Shown: positions 1 to 10,229 of the stretch, one piece after another
How the letters are laid out: every line of letters begins with the position of its first letter
How positions within the stretch are numbered: position 1 is the first letter of the stretch
From: Ahrensia sp.
GTDB taxonomy: Bacteria > Pseudomonadota > Alphaproteobacteria > Rhizobiales > Rhizobiaceae
DNA: 64,000 nucleotides
Reading direction: 5' to 3'
Assembly (NCBI GenBank): GCA_002698425.1
Contig: NZXU01000106.1
Span: 5,447 to 69,446, forward strand
The notes under the pieces: generated by a model
The model's database searches: none
Told to the model about the DNA's origin: nothing
The model's input: the letters and a program-made list of their open reading frames with translations, nothing else
Made by a program: the position numbers and the translations under genes

Positions 1-23
1 CCAGCGCCGCCGCTGCTCAGGGC

Positions 24-70
24 TGTGACTTCTCAAGTTTAATGTCCGTTTCTCAAGTGAAATGTCCAGA
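24..70. repeat. Probable insertion-sequence end with repeated AATGTCC units
   Basis: The segment begins TGTGACTTCTCAAG and contains two near-identical 17-bp direct repeats, TCTCAAGTTTAATGTCC (31-47) and TCTCAAGTGAAATGTCC (51-67); a further AATGTCC follows at about 74-80. A TGT start with internal short repeats is typical of ends of integrase-type insertion sequences such as the IS481 family, which is the basis for the call. The matching element would lie to the left of the window. No convincing transposase is readable here, so the family is a guess. Confidence 0.4.
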
Positions 71-429
71 CGAATGTCCAATTGCACAGTTGAGTAGGAT
101 TTCGAGAGAGGCGGGACGGTCGCGGCGGACGGGCCCGAAGGAGTTGTACTGAGGGTGTCTGACGATGGCGGCGCCGTCGCAACATATAGGTTTTGGCGGC
201 CATTTCTGGCCACAGCCGAAGAGATTCTCGTCCTCATCGACGGCAGCGATGTTGACCTTGCGGATACGGCCGTCATCGTTGAGCTGACTCGTGCCAGCTC
301 GAAGCAAGGTAGGCGATTGGGTGTCCCGCGATACTAAACATAACTACTCGTTGCCGGCGGTGAGTCTGGTGCCGTTGCGTGGCGGGACGGTCAAACGGCG
401 GGCCCACGCCTCTCCGGCGATGATGCGGG
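71..429. other. Region without a convincing gene
   Basis: Short open frames exist on both strands (53-307 minus, 155-337 plus), but neither resembles a known family and neither has a good ribosome binding site. It is probably a degraded insertion-sequence margin plus the 3' flank of the pyc operon. Confidence 0.5.
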
Positions 430-3400
430 TCAGTTGACGACCGCCAGGAGGTCGCCGCCTTCGACTTGGGCGGTGGCCGAGACCGCGATGCGGGCGACGG
501 TCCCGGTCTTGGGGGCGGTGATGGCTGCCTCCATCTTCATGGCTTCGATGGTGGCGATGGTCTGCCCGGCCTCGATGGCGTCTCCGACGGCGACGGTGAC
601 GGTGACGACGCCGGCAAACGGTGCCGCGATCTGGTCGGGGTTGGTCTTGTCGGCCTTCTCCGCGGTGGGGACCTCGGAGGCGATGTTGCGGTCGCGGACG
701 ACGACGGGACGCAGTTGGCCGTTCATGATGCACATGACGGTGCGCATCCCGCGTTCGTCGGCATCGGAGATGGCTTCGAGCCCGATCAGCAGTTCCACAC
801 CCTTCTCCAACGCCACCCGGTGCTCGTCACCGTGGCGCAGCCCGTAGAAGAACTGGTTGGCGCTGAGCTGGCTGGTGTCGCCGAACTGATCGCGGTGCGC
901 CTCGAACTCCTTGGTGGGCCCGGGGAACAGCAGCCGGTTCAGCGTGGCCTGACGCTTGCCGCCGGGCTGAGCCAGCACCGCCTCGTCCTCCAGCGACAGC
1001 GGTGTCTCCGGTTTGGCCGGACCACGCCCGTCAAGAGCCTTGGTGCGCAATGGTTCCGGCCAGCCACCCGCCGGATCACCCAGCTCACCGCGCAGGAACC
1101 CGACCACCGAATCCGGAATGTCGTACTTGGCCGGATCGGCGGTGAACTCCTCAGCGCTGACACCCGCGCCGATCAGCGCCAACGCCAGGTCTCCGACCAC
1201 CTTGGAGCTGGGGGTGACCTTGATCAGCCGGCCCAGACTGCGGTCAGCCGCAGCGTAATTGGCCTCGATCTCCTCGAACCGGTCCCCGAAACCCAGCGCA
1301 ATGGCCTGCTGACGCAGATTGGACAGCTGGCCACCCGGGATCTCATGGGTGTACACCCGCCCCGTCGGGGCCGGCAACCCGGACTCGAACGGCGCGTACA
1401 CCTTGCGCAGCGCCTCCCAGTACGGCTCCAGCTCACACACCGCCCCCAGATCCAGACCGGTGTCGCGGTCGGTGTGCGCGGTGGCCGCCACGATCGAGGA
1501 CAGTGCGGGCTGACTCGTGGTGCCCGCCAACGGCGCAGCCGCACCGTCCACCGCATCCGCACCGGCCTGCCACGCCGCCAGATAGGTGGCCAACTGCCCA
1601 CCCGGGGTGTCATGGGTGTGCACATGCACCGGCAGATCGAACCGGGACTTCAGCGCGCTCACCAGGGTGGCCGCCGCGGGCGGGCGCAGCAGGCCGGCCA
1701 TGTCCTTGATGGCCAGCACATGCGCGCCGGCGTCGACGATCTGCTCGGCCAGGCGCAGGTAGTAGTCCAGGGTGTAGAGATCCTCGGCCGGATTCGACAG
1801 ATCACCGGTGTAGGACATCGCCACCTCGGCGATGGTCGTATTGGTCGCCCGCACCGCATCGATGGCAGGACGCATGCTCTCGATGTTGTTCAGCGCGTCG
1901 AAGATCCGGAAGATGTCGATACCCGTGGCCGCCGCCTCATCCACGAACGCCGACGTGACGATCTCCGGATACGGCGTGTACCCCACGGTGTTACGCCCCC
2001 GCAGCAGCATCTGCAGACAGATGTTCGGCAGCGCCTCCCGCAGAGCGGCCAACCGCTCCCAGGGATCCTCCCTCAAAAACCGCAGCGCCACATCGTAGGT
2101 GGCCCCACCCCAGCACTCCACCGACAACAGTTCCGGCATCATCCGCGCCACGTACGGCGCCACCTTCAACAGCCCCGTCGAGCGCAACCGCGTCGCCAAC
2201 AACGACTGGTGCGCATCACGGAACGTGGTATCCGTGACCCCCACTGCGGGAGAACCCTTGAGCCACTGGGCAAAACCCTGCGGTCCGAGTTCGGTCAGCT
2301 TCTGCTTGGACCCCGCGGCCGGAGCCACCGACAGGTCGATATCGGGCAGCTTGTCGTGCGGATACACCGTCGAGGGCCGCTCGCCGTGCGGCTTGTTGAC
2401 CGTGACATCGGCCAGGTAGTTCAAGATCTTGGTGCCACGATCGGCACTGGAACGGGCGGTCAACAGCTCGGGACGCTCGTCGATGAACGACGTGGTGACC
2501 CGGCCGGCCACGAAGTCCGGATCGTCGAGAACCGCTTGCAGGAACGGGATGTTCGTCGACACGCCGCGGATGCGGAACTCCGCCACCGATCGTCGGGCAC
2601 GGCGCACCGCGGTGCCAAAATCCCGGCCCCGGCAGGTCAGCTTCACCAGCATCGAATCGAAGTGGGCGCTGACTTCGGCGCCGACCTGGGTGCCGCCGTC
2701 GAGGCGGATGCCCGCGCCACCGGGTGAGCGGTAGGCCGTGATCCGGCCGGTGTCAGGGCGGAACCCGTTCACCGGATCCTCGGTGGTGATGCGGCACTGC
2801 AGCGCGGCGCCGTGCGGCACGATCGCTTCCTGGCTCAACCCGAGATCGGCCAATGACTCACCGGCCGCGATCCGCAGCTGCGAGGACACCAGATCCACAT
2901 CGGTGATCTCCTCGGTGACGGTGTGCTCCACCTGGATCCGCGGATTCATCTCGATGAACACATGCTTGCCCCGCTCATCGAGCAGGAACTCCACCGTGCC
3001 GGCACACGAGTAACCGATCTGGCGGGCGAACGCCACCGCATCCGCACAGATCCGCTCCCGCAGCGCAGGATCGAGATTCGGCGCCGGCGCCAACTCGATC
3101 ACCTTCTGATGCCGCCGCTGCACCGAACAATCCCGCTCGAACAGGTGGATCACAGTGCCATGCGTGTCGGCCAGGATCTGCACCTCGATGTGACGGGGAT
3201 TGATCACCGCCTGCTCCAAGAACACCGTCGGATCCCCGAACGCCGACTCCGCCTCACGGCTGGCAGCCTCGATGGACTCCCGCAACAGTCCGGGCTCGGC
3301 GACGCGGCGCATCCCGCGCCCACCCCCACCGGCGACCGCCTTGACGAACACCGGGAACTCCATGGACTCCGACGCCGCCAGCAGTTCCTCGACATTCGCC

Positions 3401-3813
3401 GACGGCGCCGAGGACGCCAGCACCGGCAGCCCGGCCTCGCGAGCGGCCGCGATGGCGCGCGACTTGTTGCCCGTCAGCTCCAGCACCTCCGCCGACGGCC
3501 CCACGAACGTGATGCCCGCCGCCGCACACGCCGCCGCCAACTCGGGGTTCTCCGACAAGAACCCATAACCCGGATACACCGCGTCCGCGCCCGCGGCCAC
3601 CGCCGTGCCCACGATCTCGTCGACCGACAGATAGGCCCGCACCGGGTGACCGACCTCGCCGATCTGATACGACTCGTCGGCCTTGAGGCGGTGCACCGAA
3701 TTGCGGTCCTCATACGAATAGACCGCAACCGTGCCGATCTTCAGCTCATACGCCGCGCGGAACGCCCGAATCGCGATCTCACCACGATTGGCGACCAAAA
3801 CCTTGGAGAACAC
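430..3813 (-). CDS. pyc: Pyruvate carboxylase
   Basis: ATP- and biotin-dependent cytoplasmic carboxylation of pyruvate to oxaloacetate, an anaplerotic step. The protein is 1127 residues, a full single-chain enzyme: an N-terminal biotin carboxylase with ATP-grasp (about 1-450, starting FSKVLVANRGEIA), a carboxyltransferase barrel (about 530-800, with DTTFRDAHQS and the metal-binding HVHTHD stretch) and a C-terminal biotinyl domain with EAMKMEA, biotin on about Lys1093. I chose the GTG at 3813 because the family N-terminus begins there; the open frame runs 62 codons further upstream with unrelated sequence. It is the last gene of the glycine-riboswitch operon, 46 bases after lpd. It would turn pyruvate made by SdaA into oxaloacetate. 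Its codon use looks more GC-biased than that of lpd and lipA. Confidence 0.95.
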   Translation of the reverse strand: MFSKVLVANRGEIAIRAFRAAYELKIGTVAVYSYEDRNSVHRLKADESYQIGEVGHPVRAYLSVDEIVGTAVAAGADAVYPGYGFLSENPELAAACAAAGITFVGPSAEVLELTGNKSRAIAAAREAGLPVLASSAPSANVEELLAASESMEFPVFVKAVAGGGGRGMRRVAEPGLLRESIEAASREAESAFGDPTVFLEQAVINPRHIEVQILADTHGTVIHLFERDCSVQRRHQKVIELAPAPNLDPALRERICADAVAFARQIGYSCAGTVEFLLDERGKHVFIEMNPRIQVEHTVTEEITDVDLVSSQLRIAAGESLADLGLSQEAIVPHGAALQCRITTEDPVNGFRPDTGRITAYRSPGGAGIRLDGGTQVGAEVSAHFDSMLVKLTCRGRDFGTAVRRARRSVAEFRIRGVSTNIPFLQAVLDDPDFVAGRVTTSFIDERPELLTARSSADRGTKILNYLADVTVNKPHGERPSTVYPHDKLPDIDLSVAPAAGSKQKLTELGPQGFAQWLKGSPAVGVTDTTFRDAHQSLLATRLRSTGLLKVAPYVARMMPELLSVECWGGATYDVALRFLREDPWERLAALREALPNICLQMLLRGRNTVGYTPYPEIVTSAFVDEAAATGIDIFRIFDALNNIESMRPAIDAVRATNTTIAEVAMSYTGDLSNPAEDLYTLDYYLRLAEQIVDAGAHVLAIKDMAGLLRPPAAATLVSALKSRFDLPVHVHTHDTPGGQLATYLAAWQAGADAVDGAAAPLAGTTSQPALSSIVAATAHTDRDTGLDLGAVCELEPYWEALRKVYAPFESGLPAPTGRVYTHEIPGGQLSNLRQQAIALGFGDRFEEIEANYAAADRSLGRLIKVTPSSKVVGDLALALIGAGVSAEEFTADPAKYDIPDSVVGFLRGELGDPAGGWPEPLRTKALDGRGPAKPETPLSLEDEAVLAQPGGKRQATLNRLLFPGPTKEFEAHRDQFGDTSQLSANQFFYGLRHGDEHRVALEKGVELLIGLEAISDADERGMRTVMCIMNGQLRPVVVRDRNIASEVPTAEKADKTNPDQIAAPFAGVVTVTVAVGDAIEAGQTIATIEAMKMEAAITAPKTGTVARIAVSATAQVEGGDLLAVVN

Positions 3814-3859
3814 TTGAGATGTCTGCTTCCAGTGGTGTTGCGTAATTATTGTGCGGCGT

Positions 3860-5233
3860 TCAGCCGTGAGCGTGCAACGGAGCTCCGGACACTGCGAGGA
3901 GAGCCTCGCCGAGTCCCTCGCTCTGTGTGGGGTGCGCATGGATGAACCGCGAAGCGGTGCTCGCGTCAATACCCAAGTTGTACAGAAGCTGGCCTTCACT
4001 GATGAGTTCGCCTACGCGGTCACCGACCATGTGCACACCGATGACGGCCCCGGTGGGTGAGGTGATGACTTTAACGGCGCCAGCGGTTTTCAGGATCTGA
4101 CTTCGGGCGTTTCCGGCAAGGTCGTGGATAGCGAAGTGTGTTGCTTCGCCGTGTATTTGGCGGGCAGCAGCTTCGGTGAGACCCACGGATGCGGCCTCGG
4201 GGTGCGAGTAGGTGATGCGGGGTATGCCGAGCTCGTCTGGTGGGGTTGGGCGTAGGCCGGCTATCTCTTCGGCGACGAAGATTCCTTGCTGAAAGCCGCG
4301 ATGGGCAAGTTGTGGCCCGCGGACAATATCTCCGGCGGCGTAGATGGTGGGGACCGTTGAACGTAGCCGTGCATCTGTGGTGACAAAGCCGGATTCGGTG
4401 GCGATACTGTGCTCGCTGAGATTGTCTACGGCGGTGTTGGGTGCTCGGCCTGCTGCGATCAGCAGCACGTCTGCTTCGAAGACGTCGCCGCCGTCGACGG
4501 TGACCGTGACTCGATCCGGCAAGGTCTGCACACCGGACACCGAGGCTCCAGTTTTGGTGGCGATGCGGCGGCGTCGGAAGGCGCGCTCGATGTGCGTTGA
4601 GATAAAAGGATCTTCGCCGGCAAGCAGGCGTGGAAGCGCCTCGATAACAGTGACTTTGGTGCCGAGCGAGGCCCACAGGCTGGCGAACTCAACCCCGATG
4701 ACCCCGCCTCCCAGGACGATCGCCGACTCCGGAACGAAACTCAACTGCAGTGCTTGATCGCTGGTGAGCACCCGGTCGGAGAGGTTGACACCGGGCAGTA
4801 GGCGTGGCTTTGAGCCGGTGGCGAGGACGATGTTCTTCGCGTGGACCGTTTGATCTGCGACCCGCAGCGTGTTGGGTCCGGATACTTCACCGGTTCCGTT
4901 GACGACAGTGATGCCGCGATTGGACACCAACCCTTCGAGGCCCTGGTACAGGCGGGCAACGATCGTGTTCTTGAACGCGTGGAGGCGGTCGACGTCAACA
5001 CCGGCGAACGTCGCGGCGATACCAAACTGGTTGGCCTGCTTGGCGCCGTCGGCGATCTCCGCGGCGTGAAGAAGTGCTTTGGTGGGGACGCAACCGCGAT
5101 GCAGGCATGTGCCGCCTACCTTGTCGTGTTCGATCAGGGTGACGCTCAGCCCGAGTTGGGTTGCCCGGATGGCGGTGGCGTAGCCGGCGGGGCCACCACC
5201 GAGTACCGCGATATCGGCAGGGTTTGTTGTCAT
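3860..5233 (-). CDS. lpd: Dihydrolipoyl dehydrogenase (L protein)
   Basis: FAD- and NAD-dependent reoxidation of dihydrolipoyl groups; here most likely the L protein serving GcvH. The 457-residue chain shows the FAD dinucleotide fold at the N-terminus (AVLGGGPAGYAT), the redox disulfide Cys43/Cys48 in GTCLHRGCVPTK, a second Rossmann motif (VLGGGVIGVEFAS), the second FAD motif with YAAGDI, and the C-terminal dimer-interface HAHPTQSE with the catalytic His-Glu pair. The ATG at 5233 lies 7 bases after the lipA stop, and its ribosome binding site (TAGGA) overlaps that stop, suggesting translational coupling. Being embedded in the gcv operon argues for a dedicated L protein rather than the housekeeping pyruvate dehydrogenase E3. 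Confidence 0.93.
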   Translation of the reverse strand: MTTNPADIAVLGGGPAGYATAIRATQLGLSVTLIEHDKVGGTCLHRGCVPTKALLHAAEIADGAKQANQFGIAATFAGVDVDRLHAFKNTIVARLYQGLEGLVSNRGITVVNGTGEVSGPNTLRVADQTVHAKNIVLATGSKPRLLPGVNLSDRVLTSDQALQLSFVPESAIVLGGGVIGVEFASLWASLGTKVTVIEALPRLLAGEDPFISTHIERAFRRRRIATKTGASVSGVQTLPDRVTVTVDGGDVFEADVLLIAAGRAPNTAVDNLSEHSIATESGFVTTDARLRSTVPTIYAAGDIVRGPQLAHRGFQQGIFVAEEIAGLRPTPPDELGIPRITYSHPEAASVGLTEAAARQIHGEATHFAIHDLAGNARSQILKTAGAVKVITSPTGAVIGVHMVGDRVGELISEGQLLYNLGIDASTASRFIHAHPTQSEGLGEALLAVSGAPLHAHG

Positions 5234-5240
5234 GGGGGTC

Positions 5241-6203
5241 CTAGGTCGCGAGGGTGGAAGTGGCGGTGCGCGGCGTTGTGCGGGTGGAGGCCGCTTGGCG
5301 GTAGAGGCGGCCTGCGCGGTAGGACGACCGAACCAATGGACCGGACAGCACACCGAGGAAGCCGATCTGGTGTGCTGTCTTTTCCAGGTCGTCGAATTCG
5401 GCCGGTGTGACCCATCTCGCGACGGGGTGGTGGCGGGAGCTAGGGCGCAGGTATTGGGTGATGGTGATCAGCTGGCAGCCCGCGGCGTGCAGGTCGCGCA
5501 GGGTGGTGGTCACTTCGTTGATGTCCTCGCCCATTCCGAGGATGAGATTGGATTTTGTGATCAATCCGGATGCGCGGGCTCGGGTGAGTACGTCGAGTGA
5601 GCGGCGGTAGTCGAACGCCGGGCGGATGCGGCGCAAGAGTCGCGGCACCGTCTCGACGTTGTGAGCGAGGACCTCGGGCCGACTTTGGTTGACGGCGTCG
5701 AGTAGCTCTCGGCGTCCTCCGAAATCCGGGATGAGGAGCTCGACGCCGACACCGGGGCAGTGGTGGTGGATTTGGCGGACGGTCTCGGCGTAGAGCCATG
5801 CGCCACCATCGTCGAGATCGTCACGCGCGACGCCGGTGACAGTTGCGTACCGCAGACCCATGGTGGCGACCGACTGTGCCAGGCGGCGTGGCTCGTCGCG
5901 GTCAAGTGGTGACGGTCGGCCGGTGTGTATTTGGCAGAAGTCGCATCGGCGTGTGCACTGATCGCCGCCGATGAGGAAGGTGGCTTCGCGGTCCTCCCAG
6001 CACTCGAAGATGTTGGGACAGGCAGCTTCCTGGCACACTGTGTGCAGTTGCTCGGTCTCGACCAGCAGTTTGAGGCTTTGGTAGGACGGGCCGGTCCGCA
6101 CTTTGGCTTTCATCCACGACGGTTTGCGTTGCAGCGGTGTCTGCGCGTTGCGTACTTCCAGGCGCAGCAATCGCCGACCGTCTGGCGACGGGGTGGTGGT
6201 CAT
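5241..6203 (-). CDS. lipA: Lipoyl synthase
   Basis: Radical-SAM enzyme that inserts two sulfurs into octanoyl groups on carrier domains, here presumably on GcvH. The 320 residues carry both expected iron-sulfur motifs: the auxiliary cluster cysteines Cys57, Cys62 and Cys68 ([12 protein letters not shown]) and the radical-SAM cysteines Cys83, Cys87 and Cys90 (CTRRCDFC), plus the terminal RSSYRAG serine ligand motif. It sits 20 bases downstream of pdxS and 7 upstream of lpd. No lipB (octanoyltransferase) is present, so lipoyl attachment must rely on genes elsewhere. Confidence 0.95.
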   Translation of the reverse strand: MTTTPSPDGRRLLRLEVRNAQTPLQRKPSWMKAKVRTGPSYQSLKLLVETEQLHTVCQEAACPNIFECWEDREATFLIGGDQCTRRCDFCQIHTGRPSPLDRDEPRRLAQSVATMGLRYATVTGVARDDLDDGGAWLYAETVRQIHHHCPGVGVELLIPDFGGRRELLDAVNQSRPEVLAHNVETVPRLLRRIRPAFDYRRSLDVLTRARASGLITKSNLILGMGEDINEVTTTLRDLHAAGCQLITITQYLRPSSRHHPVARWVTPAEFDDLEKTAHQIGFLGVLSGPLVRSSYRAGRLYRQAASTRTTPRTATSTLAT

Positions 6204-6223
6204 AGCTCGTGCCTGACGCCTGT

Positions 6224-7129
6224 CTACCAGCCGCGTTCGGCGAGGCGGTGCGGGACGGGGATGTCGTCGACGTTGATGCCGACCATCGCTTCCCCGAGGC
6301 CACGCGAGACCTTGGCGAGCACATCGGGGTCGTCGTAGAAGGTGGTGGCCTTGACGATCGCGGCGGCCCGCTCGGCGGGGTTACCAGATTTGAAGATCCC
6401 GGAGCCGACGAATACGCCCTCGGCGCCGAGCTGCATCATCATCGCGGCGTCGGCCGGGGTGGCGATCCCGCCGGCAGTAAACAGTGTGACGGGCAATTTG
6501 CCGGCGCGGGCCACCTCGACCACCAGGTCATACGGCGCCTGAAGTTCCTTGGCCGCGACGTAGAGTTCGTCTTCGGACAGGGTGGTCAGTTGGCGGACTT
6601 CGCCGCCGATCTTGCGCATGTGGGTGGTGGCGTTGGAGACGTCGCCGGTGCCGGCCTCGCCTTTGGAGCGAATCATCGCCGCGCCTTCGGTGATGCGGCG
6701 CAGTGCCTCGCCGAGGTTGGTGGCGCCGCAGACGAAGGGGACGGTGAATTTCCACTTGTCGATGTGGTTGGCGTAGTCGGCCGGGGTGAGTACCTCGGAT
6801 TCGTCGATGTAGTCGACACCCAGGCTCTGCAGGATCTGGGCCTCGACGAAATGTCCGATGCGGGCCTTGGCCATTACCGGGATGGTGACTGCGGAGATGA
6901 TGGCTTCGATCATGTCGGGATCGCTCATCCGCGAGACCCCGCCTTGGGCACGGATGTCGGCGGGAACGCGTTCCAGCGCCATGACGGCCACGGCGCCGGA
7001 GGCTTCGGCGATGCGGGCCTGTTCGGGGGTGACGACGTCCATGATGACGCCTCCCTTGAGCATTTCGGCCATACCGCGCTTGACCCGGGAGGAGCCGGTC
7101 ACGGTGGGAGTTGCAGCATTGGTGGTCAT
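6224..7129 (-). CDS. pdxS: Pyridoxal 5'-phosphate synthase, lyase subunit PdxS
   Basis: Makes PLP from ribose 5-phosphate, glyceraldehyde 3-phosphate and ammonia. The 301-residue chain has the conserved MDVV aspartate (Asp31) and the Schiff-base lysine in MAKARIGH (Lys88), and is full length for the family. No PdxT glutaminase lies nearby; PdxS can use free ammonia, and both the glycine cleavage system and SdaA release ammonia. PLP is the cofactor of GcvP and GlyA in the same operon, which explains its presence. The ribosome binding site is weak; the start at 7129 lies 21 bases after the sdaA stop. Confidence 0.96.
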   Translation of the reverse strand: MTTNAATPTVTGSSRVKRGMAEMLKGGVIMDVVTPEQARIAEASGAVAVMALERVPADIRAQGGVSRMSDPDMIEAIISAVTIPVMAKARIGHFVEAQILQSLGVDYIDESEVLTPADYANHIDKWKFTVPFVCGATNLGEALRRITEGAAMIRSKGEAGTGDVSNATTHMRKIGGEVRQLTTLSEDELYVAAKELQAPYDLVVEVARAGKLPVTLFTAGGIATPADAAMMMQLGAEGVFVGSGIFKSGNPAERAAAIVKATTFYDDPDVLAKVSRGLGEAMVGINVDDIPVPHRLAERGW

Positions 7130-7150
7130 TGTGTTTCGTGTTCCGATCTT

Positions 7151-8530
7151 CTAGCACTCCACCACGTTGACCGCGACGTTGATCGCCAGGCCTCCGGTGG
7201 AGGTTTCTTTGTATTTGGTGCTCATGTCGTAGCCGGTGGAACGCATCGTTTCGATGACTTCGTCGAGGGTGACGCGATGAGTTCCGTCGCCGCGCAGCGC
7301 CATACGCGCGGCGTTGATAGCTTTGCCCGCCGAGATGGCGTTGCGTTCGATGCACGGGATCTGGACGAGTCCAGCAATGGGATCACAGGTCAGGCCCAGG
7401 CTGTGTTCCATGGCAATCTCGGCTGCGTTTTCGACCTGGGCAGGGCTGCCGCCCAGGACTTCGGCGAGCCCGGCGGCCGCCATCGCTGCGGCAGATCCGA
7501 CCTCGCCCTGGCAGCCTACTTCGGCACCGGAAATCGACGCGCGTTCTTTGAACAGCGATCCGATGGCACCGGCTGTCAGGAGGAAGGTGACGGCGGTGTC
7601 ATCGGGGCTGGCTCTTCCGGCGGGGGTGTAGTGGGTGGCGTAGTGCAGCACGGCGGGCACGATGCCGGCTGCACCGTTGGTGGGTGCGGTGACCATGCGG
7701 CCGCCGGAGGCGTTCTCCTCATTCACGGCCAGCGCCACCAGGTTTACCCAGTCCTCGGCGAATTCCGGTGCGCGTGTGGGGTCTTCGGCGTGGAGACGGT
7801 CGTGCCATCGCTTGGCGCGGCGCCGAACACCCAAAACTCCGGGCAGCGTGCCATCCTGCTGAATCCCGCGTTCAGTGCACTCGACCATGACGTCTCGGAT
7901 GTGCAGGAGTTCGTTGCGGATTTGTGTCTCGTTGCGGCGGGACTGTTCGTTGACGAGTGCGACCCCACTGATGCTCAGTTGCCTGCGAGCGCACAGGTCG
8001 AGTAGTGCCCTCGATGAGGAGTAGTCCATTGAGGGTGTGAATGTGGGGTCGTTGCCGGTGTCGTGTTCGGTGACGATGAATCCGCCGCCGATCGAGAAGT
8101 AGGTCTCGGTCGCTAGGGTGGTGTTGCCGGCAGCGGTGGCGGTGAAGGTCATCCCGTTGGTGTGGCGGGGCAGGACCTCATCGGCATGGAGGCGGATGCT
8201 CTTCTCGGTCAGCTGAACTTGTCTGACCCCACCGACGGTGGTGATGCCCGTGGAGTGGATCTTCTCCAGCACAGCCTCTTTGACGTCAGTGGTCAGGGTG
8301 TTGGCGCGGTACCCTTCAAGGCCGAGAAGAACCGCCGACATGGTTCCGTGACCGGCGCCCGTGGCGGCCAGGGAGCCGTAGAGATCGACCTGCATCCCGG
8401 TGACGGATTCCAGTAGTCCCTGCTGTTTGAGCTCTCCCACGAAGTCGGCTGCAGCGCGCATGGGGCCCACAGTGTGTGAACTGGACGGTCCGATGCCCAC
8501 AGAGAACAGATCGAAGACGCTGACTGTCAT
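7151..8530 (-). CDS. sdaA: L-serine ammonia-lyase, iron-sulfur type
   Basis: Deaminates L-serine to pyruvate and ammonia. It is a 459-residue single-chain form with the N-terminal [20 protein letters not shown] motif and the C-terminal catalytic domain containing [12 protein letters not shown] and [13 protein letters not shown], whose cysteines bind the [4Fe-4S] cluster. The start ATG overlaps the glyA stop in an ATGA arrangement, so the two are probably translationally coupled. In this operon it converts serine from GlyA into pyruvate for Pyc. Confidence 0.95.
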   Translation of the reverse strand: MTVSVFDLFSVGIGPSSSHTVGPMRAAADFVGELKQQGLLESVTGMQVDLYGSLAATGAGHGTMSAVLLGLEGYRANTLTTDVKEAVLEKIHSTGITTVGGVRQVQLTEKSIRLHADEVLPRHTNGMTFTATAAGNTTLATETYFSIGGGFIVTEHDTGNDPTFTPSMDYSSSRALLDLCARRQLSISGVALVNEQSRRNETQIRNELLHIRDVMVECTERGIQQDGTLPGVLGVRRRAKRWHDRLHAEDPTRAPEFAEDWVNLVALAVNEENASGGRMVTAPTNGAAGIVPAVLHYATHYTPAGRASPDDTAVTFLLTAGAIGSLFKERASISGAEVGCQGEVGSAAAMAAAGLAEVLGGSPAQVENAAEIAMEHSLGLTCDPIAGLVQIPCIERNAISAGKAINAARMALRGDGTHRVTLDEVIETMRSTGYDMSTKYKETSTGGLAINVAVNVVEC

Positions 8531-9798
8531 GACAGGTTCGGGTACAGAGGGTGCTTCTCGGTGAGTGCGGTGACCCTCGTAGCTATCTCGGAGGTATCGG
8601 TGTCCGGTTGAGCCGTTAGCGCCTCGGCGATGATGTCCGCGACCGCGATGAAGTCGCTGGGGCCGAAGCCGCGCGCGGCTAGCGCCGGGGTGCCGATGCG
8701 CAGGCCTGAGGTCACCATCGGGGGACGTGGGTCGAAGGGAACCGCATTGCGGTTGACCGTAATTCCGATCGCTTCAAGCCGATCTTCGGCTTGCTGGCCG
8801 TCGATCGCGGCGTTGCGGAGGTCGACCAGGACGAGGTGAACCTCGGTACCGCCGGTGAGGACCGTGATGCCGGCGTTGGTCACGTCAGGCTCACTCAGCC
8901 GGGCGGCGATGATTCTCGCACCTTCTAGGCAACGTTGCTGACGTTCGACGAAAGCCGGTTCGCTGGCCATTTTGAACGCGACGGCCTTCGCGGCGACGAC
9001 GTGCTCGAGTGGGCCGCCCTGTTGGCCGGGAAAGACAGCGGAATTGATCTTCTTGGCTATGGCGGCGTCGTTGGTCAAGATGATGCCGCCGCGGGGGCCT
9101 CCGAGAGTCTTGTGGGTTGTGGAGGTGACCACGTGGGCGTGAGGTACCGGGGAGGGGTGTAGGCCCGCGGCGACAAGGCCGGCGAAGTGCGCCATGTCGA
9201 CCATCAGGTAGGCACCCACCTCGTCGGCGATCGCGCGGAATCGCGAGAAGTCTTGGTGACGGGCGTAGGCGGACCAGCCGGCGATGATCAACCGGGGTTG
9301 ATGCTCGCGGGCTGCGTCTGCCACCTGGTCCATGTCGATGAGGTGGTCATCTTTGGACACACCGTAGGCGGCGACGTTGTACAGGCGACCCGAGAAGTTG
9401 AGTCGCATGCCATGGGTGAGGTGGCCGCCGCAGTCCAGGGAAAGCCCCAGAATGGTATCGCCGGGACTGATGAGGGCGTGCATGACAGCGGCGTTGGCTT
9501 GGGCACCTGAATGTGGCTGTACATTGGCGAACTCGGCGTCGAAGAGGTTCTTGACACGTTCGAGTGCTATCCGTTCGACGGTGTCGATGTGTTCGCACCC
9601 GCCGTAGTAGCGGCGGCCGGGGTAGCCCTCAGCGTACTTGTTGGTGAGTACCGATCCTTGGGCCTCCATGACCGCCACGGGGGCGTGGTTTTCGGAAGCG
9701 ATCATCTCCAGGCCGGTGCGTTGGCGGGCGAGTTCGAGACCGATGGCCTCGGCAATGGCGGGGTCAAAATCCGCCAGGCGCTGGTTGAGCGTGGACAT
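8527..9798 (-). CDS. glyA: Serine hydroxymethyltransferase
   Basis: PLP enzyme interconverting glycine plus methylene-tetrahydrofolate with serine. The protein is 423 residues, with ASENHAP and [16 protein letters not shown] near the N-terminus and the PLP lysine in [14 protein letters not shown]. The start at 9798 was chosen because [13 protein letters not shown] matches the family start and forms an ATGA overlap with the gcvH stop; the frame is open far upstream but reads noncoding. It condenses one glycine with the methylene group released from another by the cleavage system. A housekeeping glyA probably exists elsewhere in the genome. Confidence 0.95.
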   Translation of the reverse strand: MSTLNQRLADFDPAIAEAIGLELARQRTGLEMIASENHAPVAVMEAQGSVLTNKYAEGYPGRRYYGGCEHIDTVERIALERVKNLFDAEFANVQPHSGAQANAAVMHALISPGDTILGLSLDCGGHLTHGMRLNFSGRLYNVAAYGVSKDDHLIDMDQVADAAREHQPRLIIAGWSAYARHQDFSRFRAIADEVGAYLMVDMAHFAGLVAAGLHPSPVPHAHVVTSTTHKTLGGPRGGIILTNDAAIAKKINSAVFPGQQGGPLEHVVAAKAVAFKMASEPAFVERQQRCLEGARIIAARLSEPDVTNAGITVLTGGTEVHLVLVDLRNAAIDGQQAEDRLEAIGITVNRNAVPFDPRPPMVTSGLRIGTPALAARGFGPSDFIAVADIIAEALTAQPDTDTSEIATRVTALTEKHPLYPNLS

Positions 9799-10202
9799 CA
9801 CTGGTCTCCGTTCTTGTCCGCGTACTGCTCGGCGGTGAGCAGTGCGCCAAGTTCGGTCGCTTGCACTTCGAACAGCCAGCCCTCGCCGTACGGGTCTTGG
9901 GTGACCAGGCTGGGGTCGTCGATAGCTGCTTGATTGAGGGTGGTCACTTCGCCGCTGACTGGTGGGTAGAGCTCGGAGACGGTCTTGGTGGATTCGACCT
10001 CGCCGCAGGTCTGCCCGGCCTCGATGCTGCTGCCGACCTCGGGTAGATCGAGAAATACGAGTTCGCCTAGGGCTGTGGCAGCCACTGAGGTGATGCCCAC
10101 GCGTACCGGTGAGGATGGCACAGCGTTGACCCCCGGTGCGATCATGACCCATTCGTGCTCGTCGGTGTAGCTACGGTCGTCGGGGATGTCGTTGGTAGTC
10201 AT
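9798..10202 (-). CDS. gcvH: Glycine cleavage system H protein
   Basis: Lipoyl carrier that shuttles the aminomethyl group between GcvP, GcvT and Lpd. It has 134 residues, with the lipoylation lysine Lys73 in [11 protein letters not shown] and the usual YTDEHEW start of the fold. A strong AGGAG lies five bases before the ATG at 10202. It is 27 bases after gcvT and overlaps glyA by the ATGA tetranucleotide. Confidence 0.96.
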   Translation of the reverse strand: MTTNDIPDDRSYTDEHEWVMIAPGVNAVPSSPVRVGITSVAATALGELVFLDLPEVGSSIEAGQTCGEVESTKTVSELYPPVSGEVTTLNQAAIDDPSLVTQDPYGEGWLFEVQATELGALLTAEQYADKNGDQ

Positions 10203-10229
10203 GAGTTCTCCTGGTTGTGTGAGGCTGAA

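Noticed and set aside
53..337. Small open frames on both strands at the left end as transposase fragments
   Set aside because: Neither translation shows integrase catalytic motifs or family resemblance; only the repeated DNA end itself is supportable.
466..2727. Long rightward open frame opposite pyc
   Set aside because: It is in the shadow of a clearly conserved pyruvate carboxylase; the translation is Arg/Gly/His-rich, as expected from the complement of GC-rich codons.
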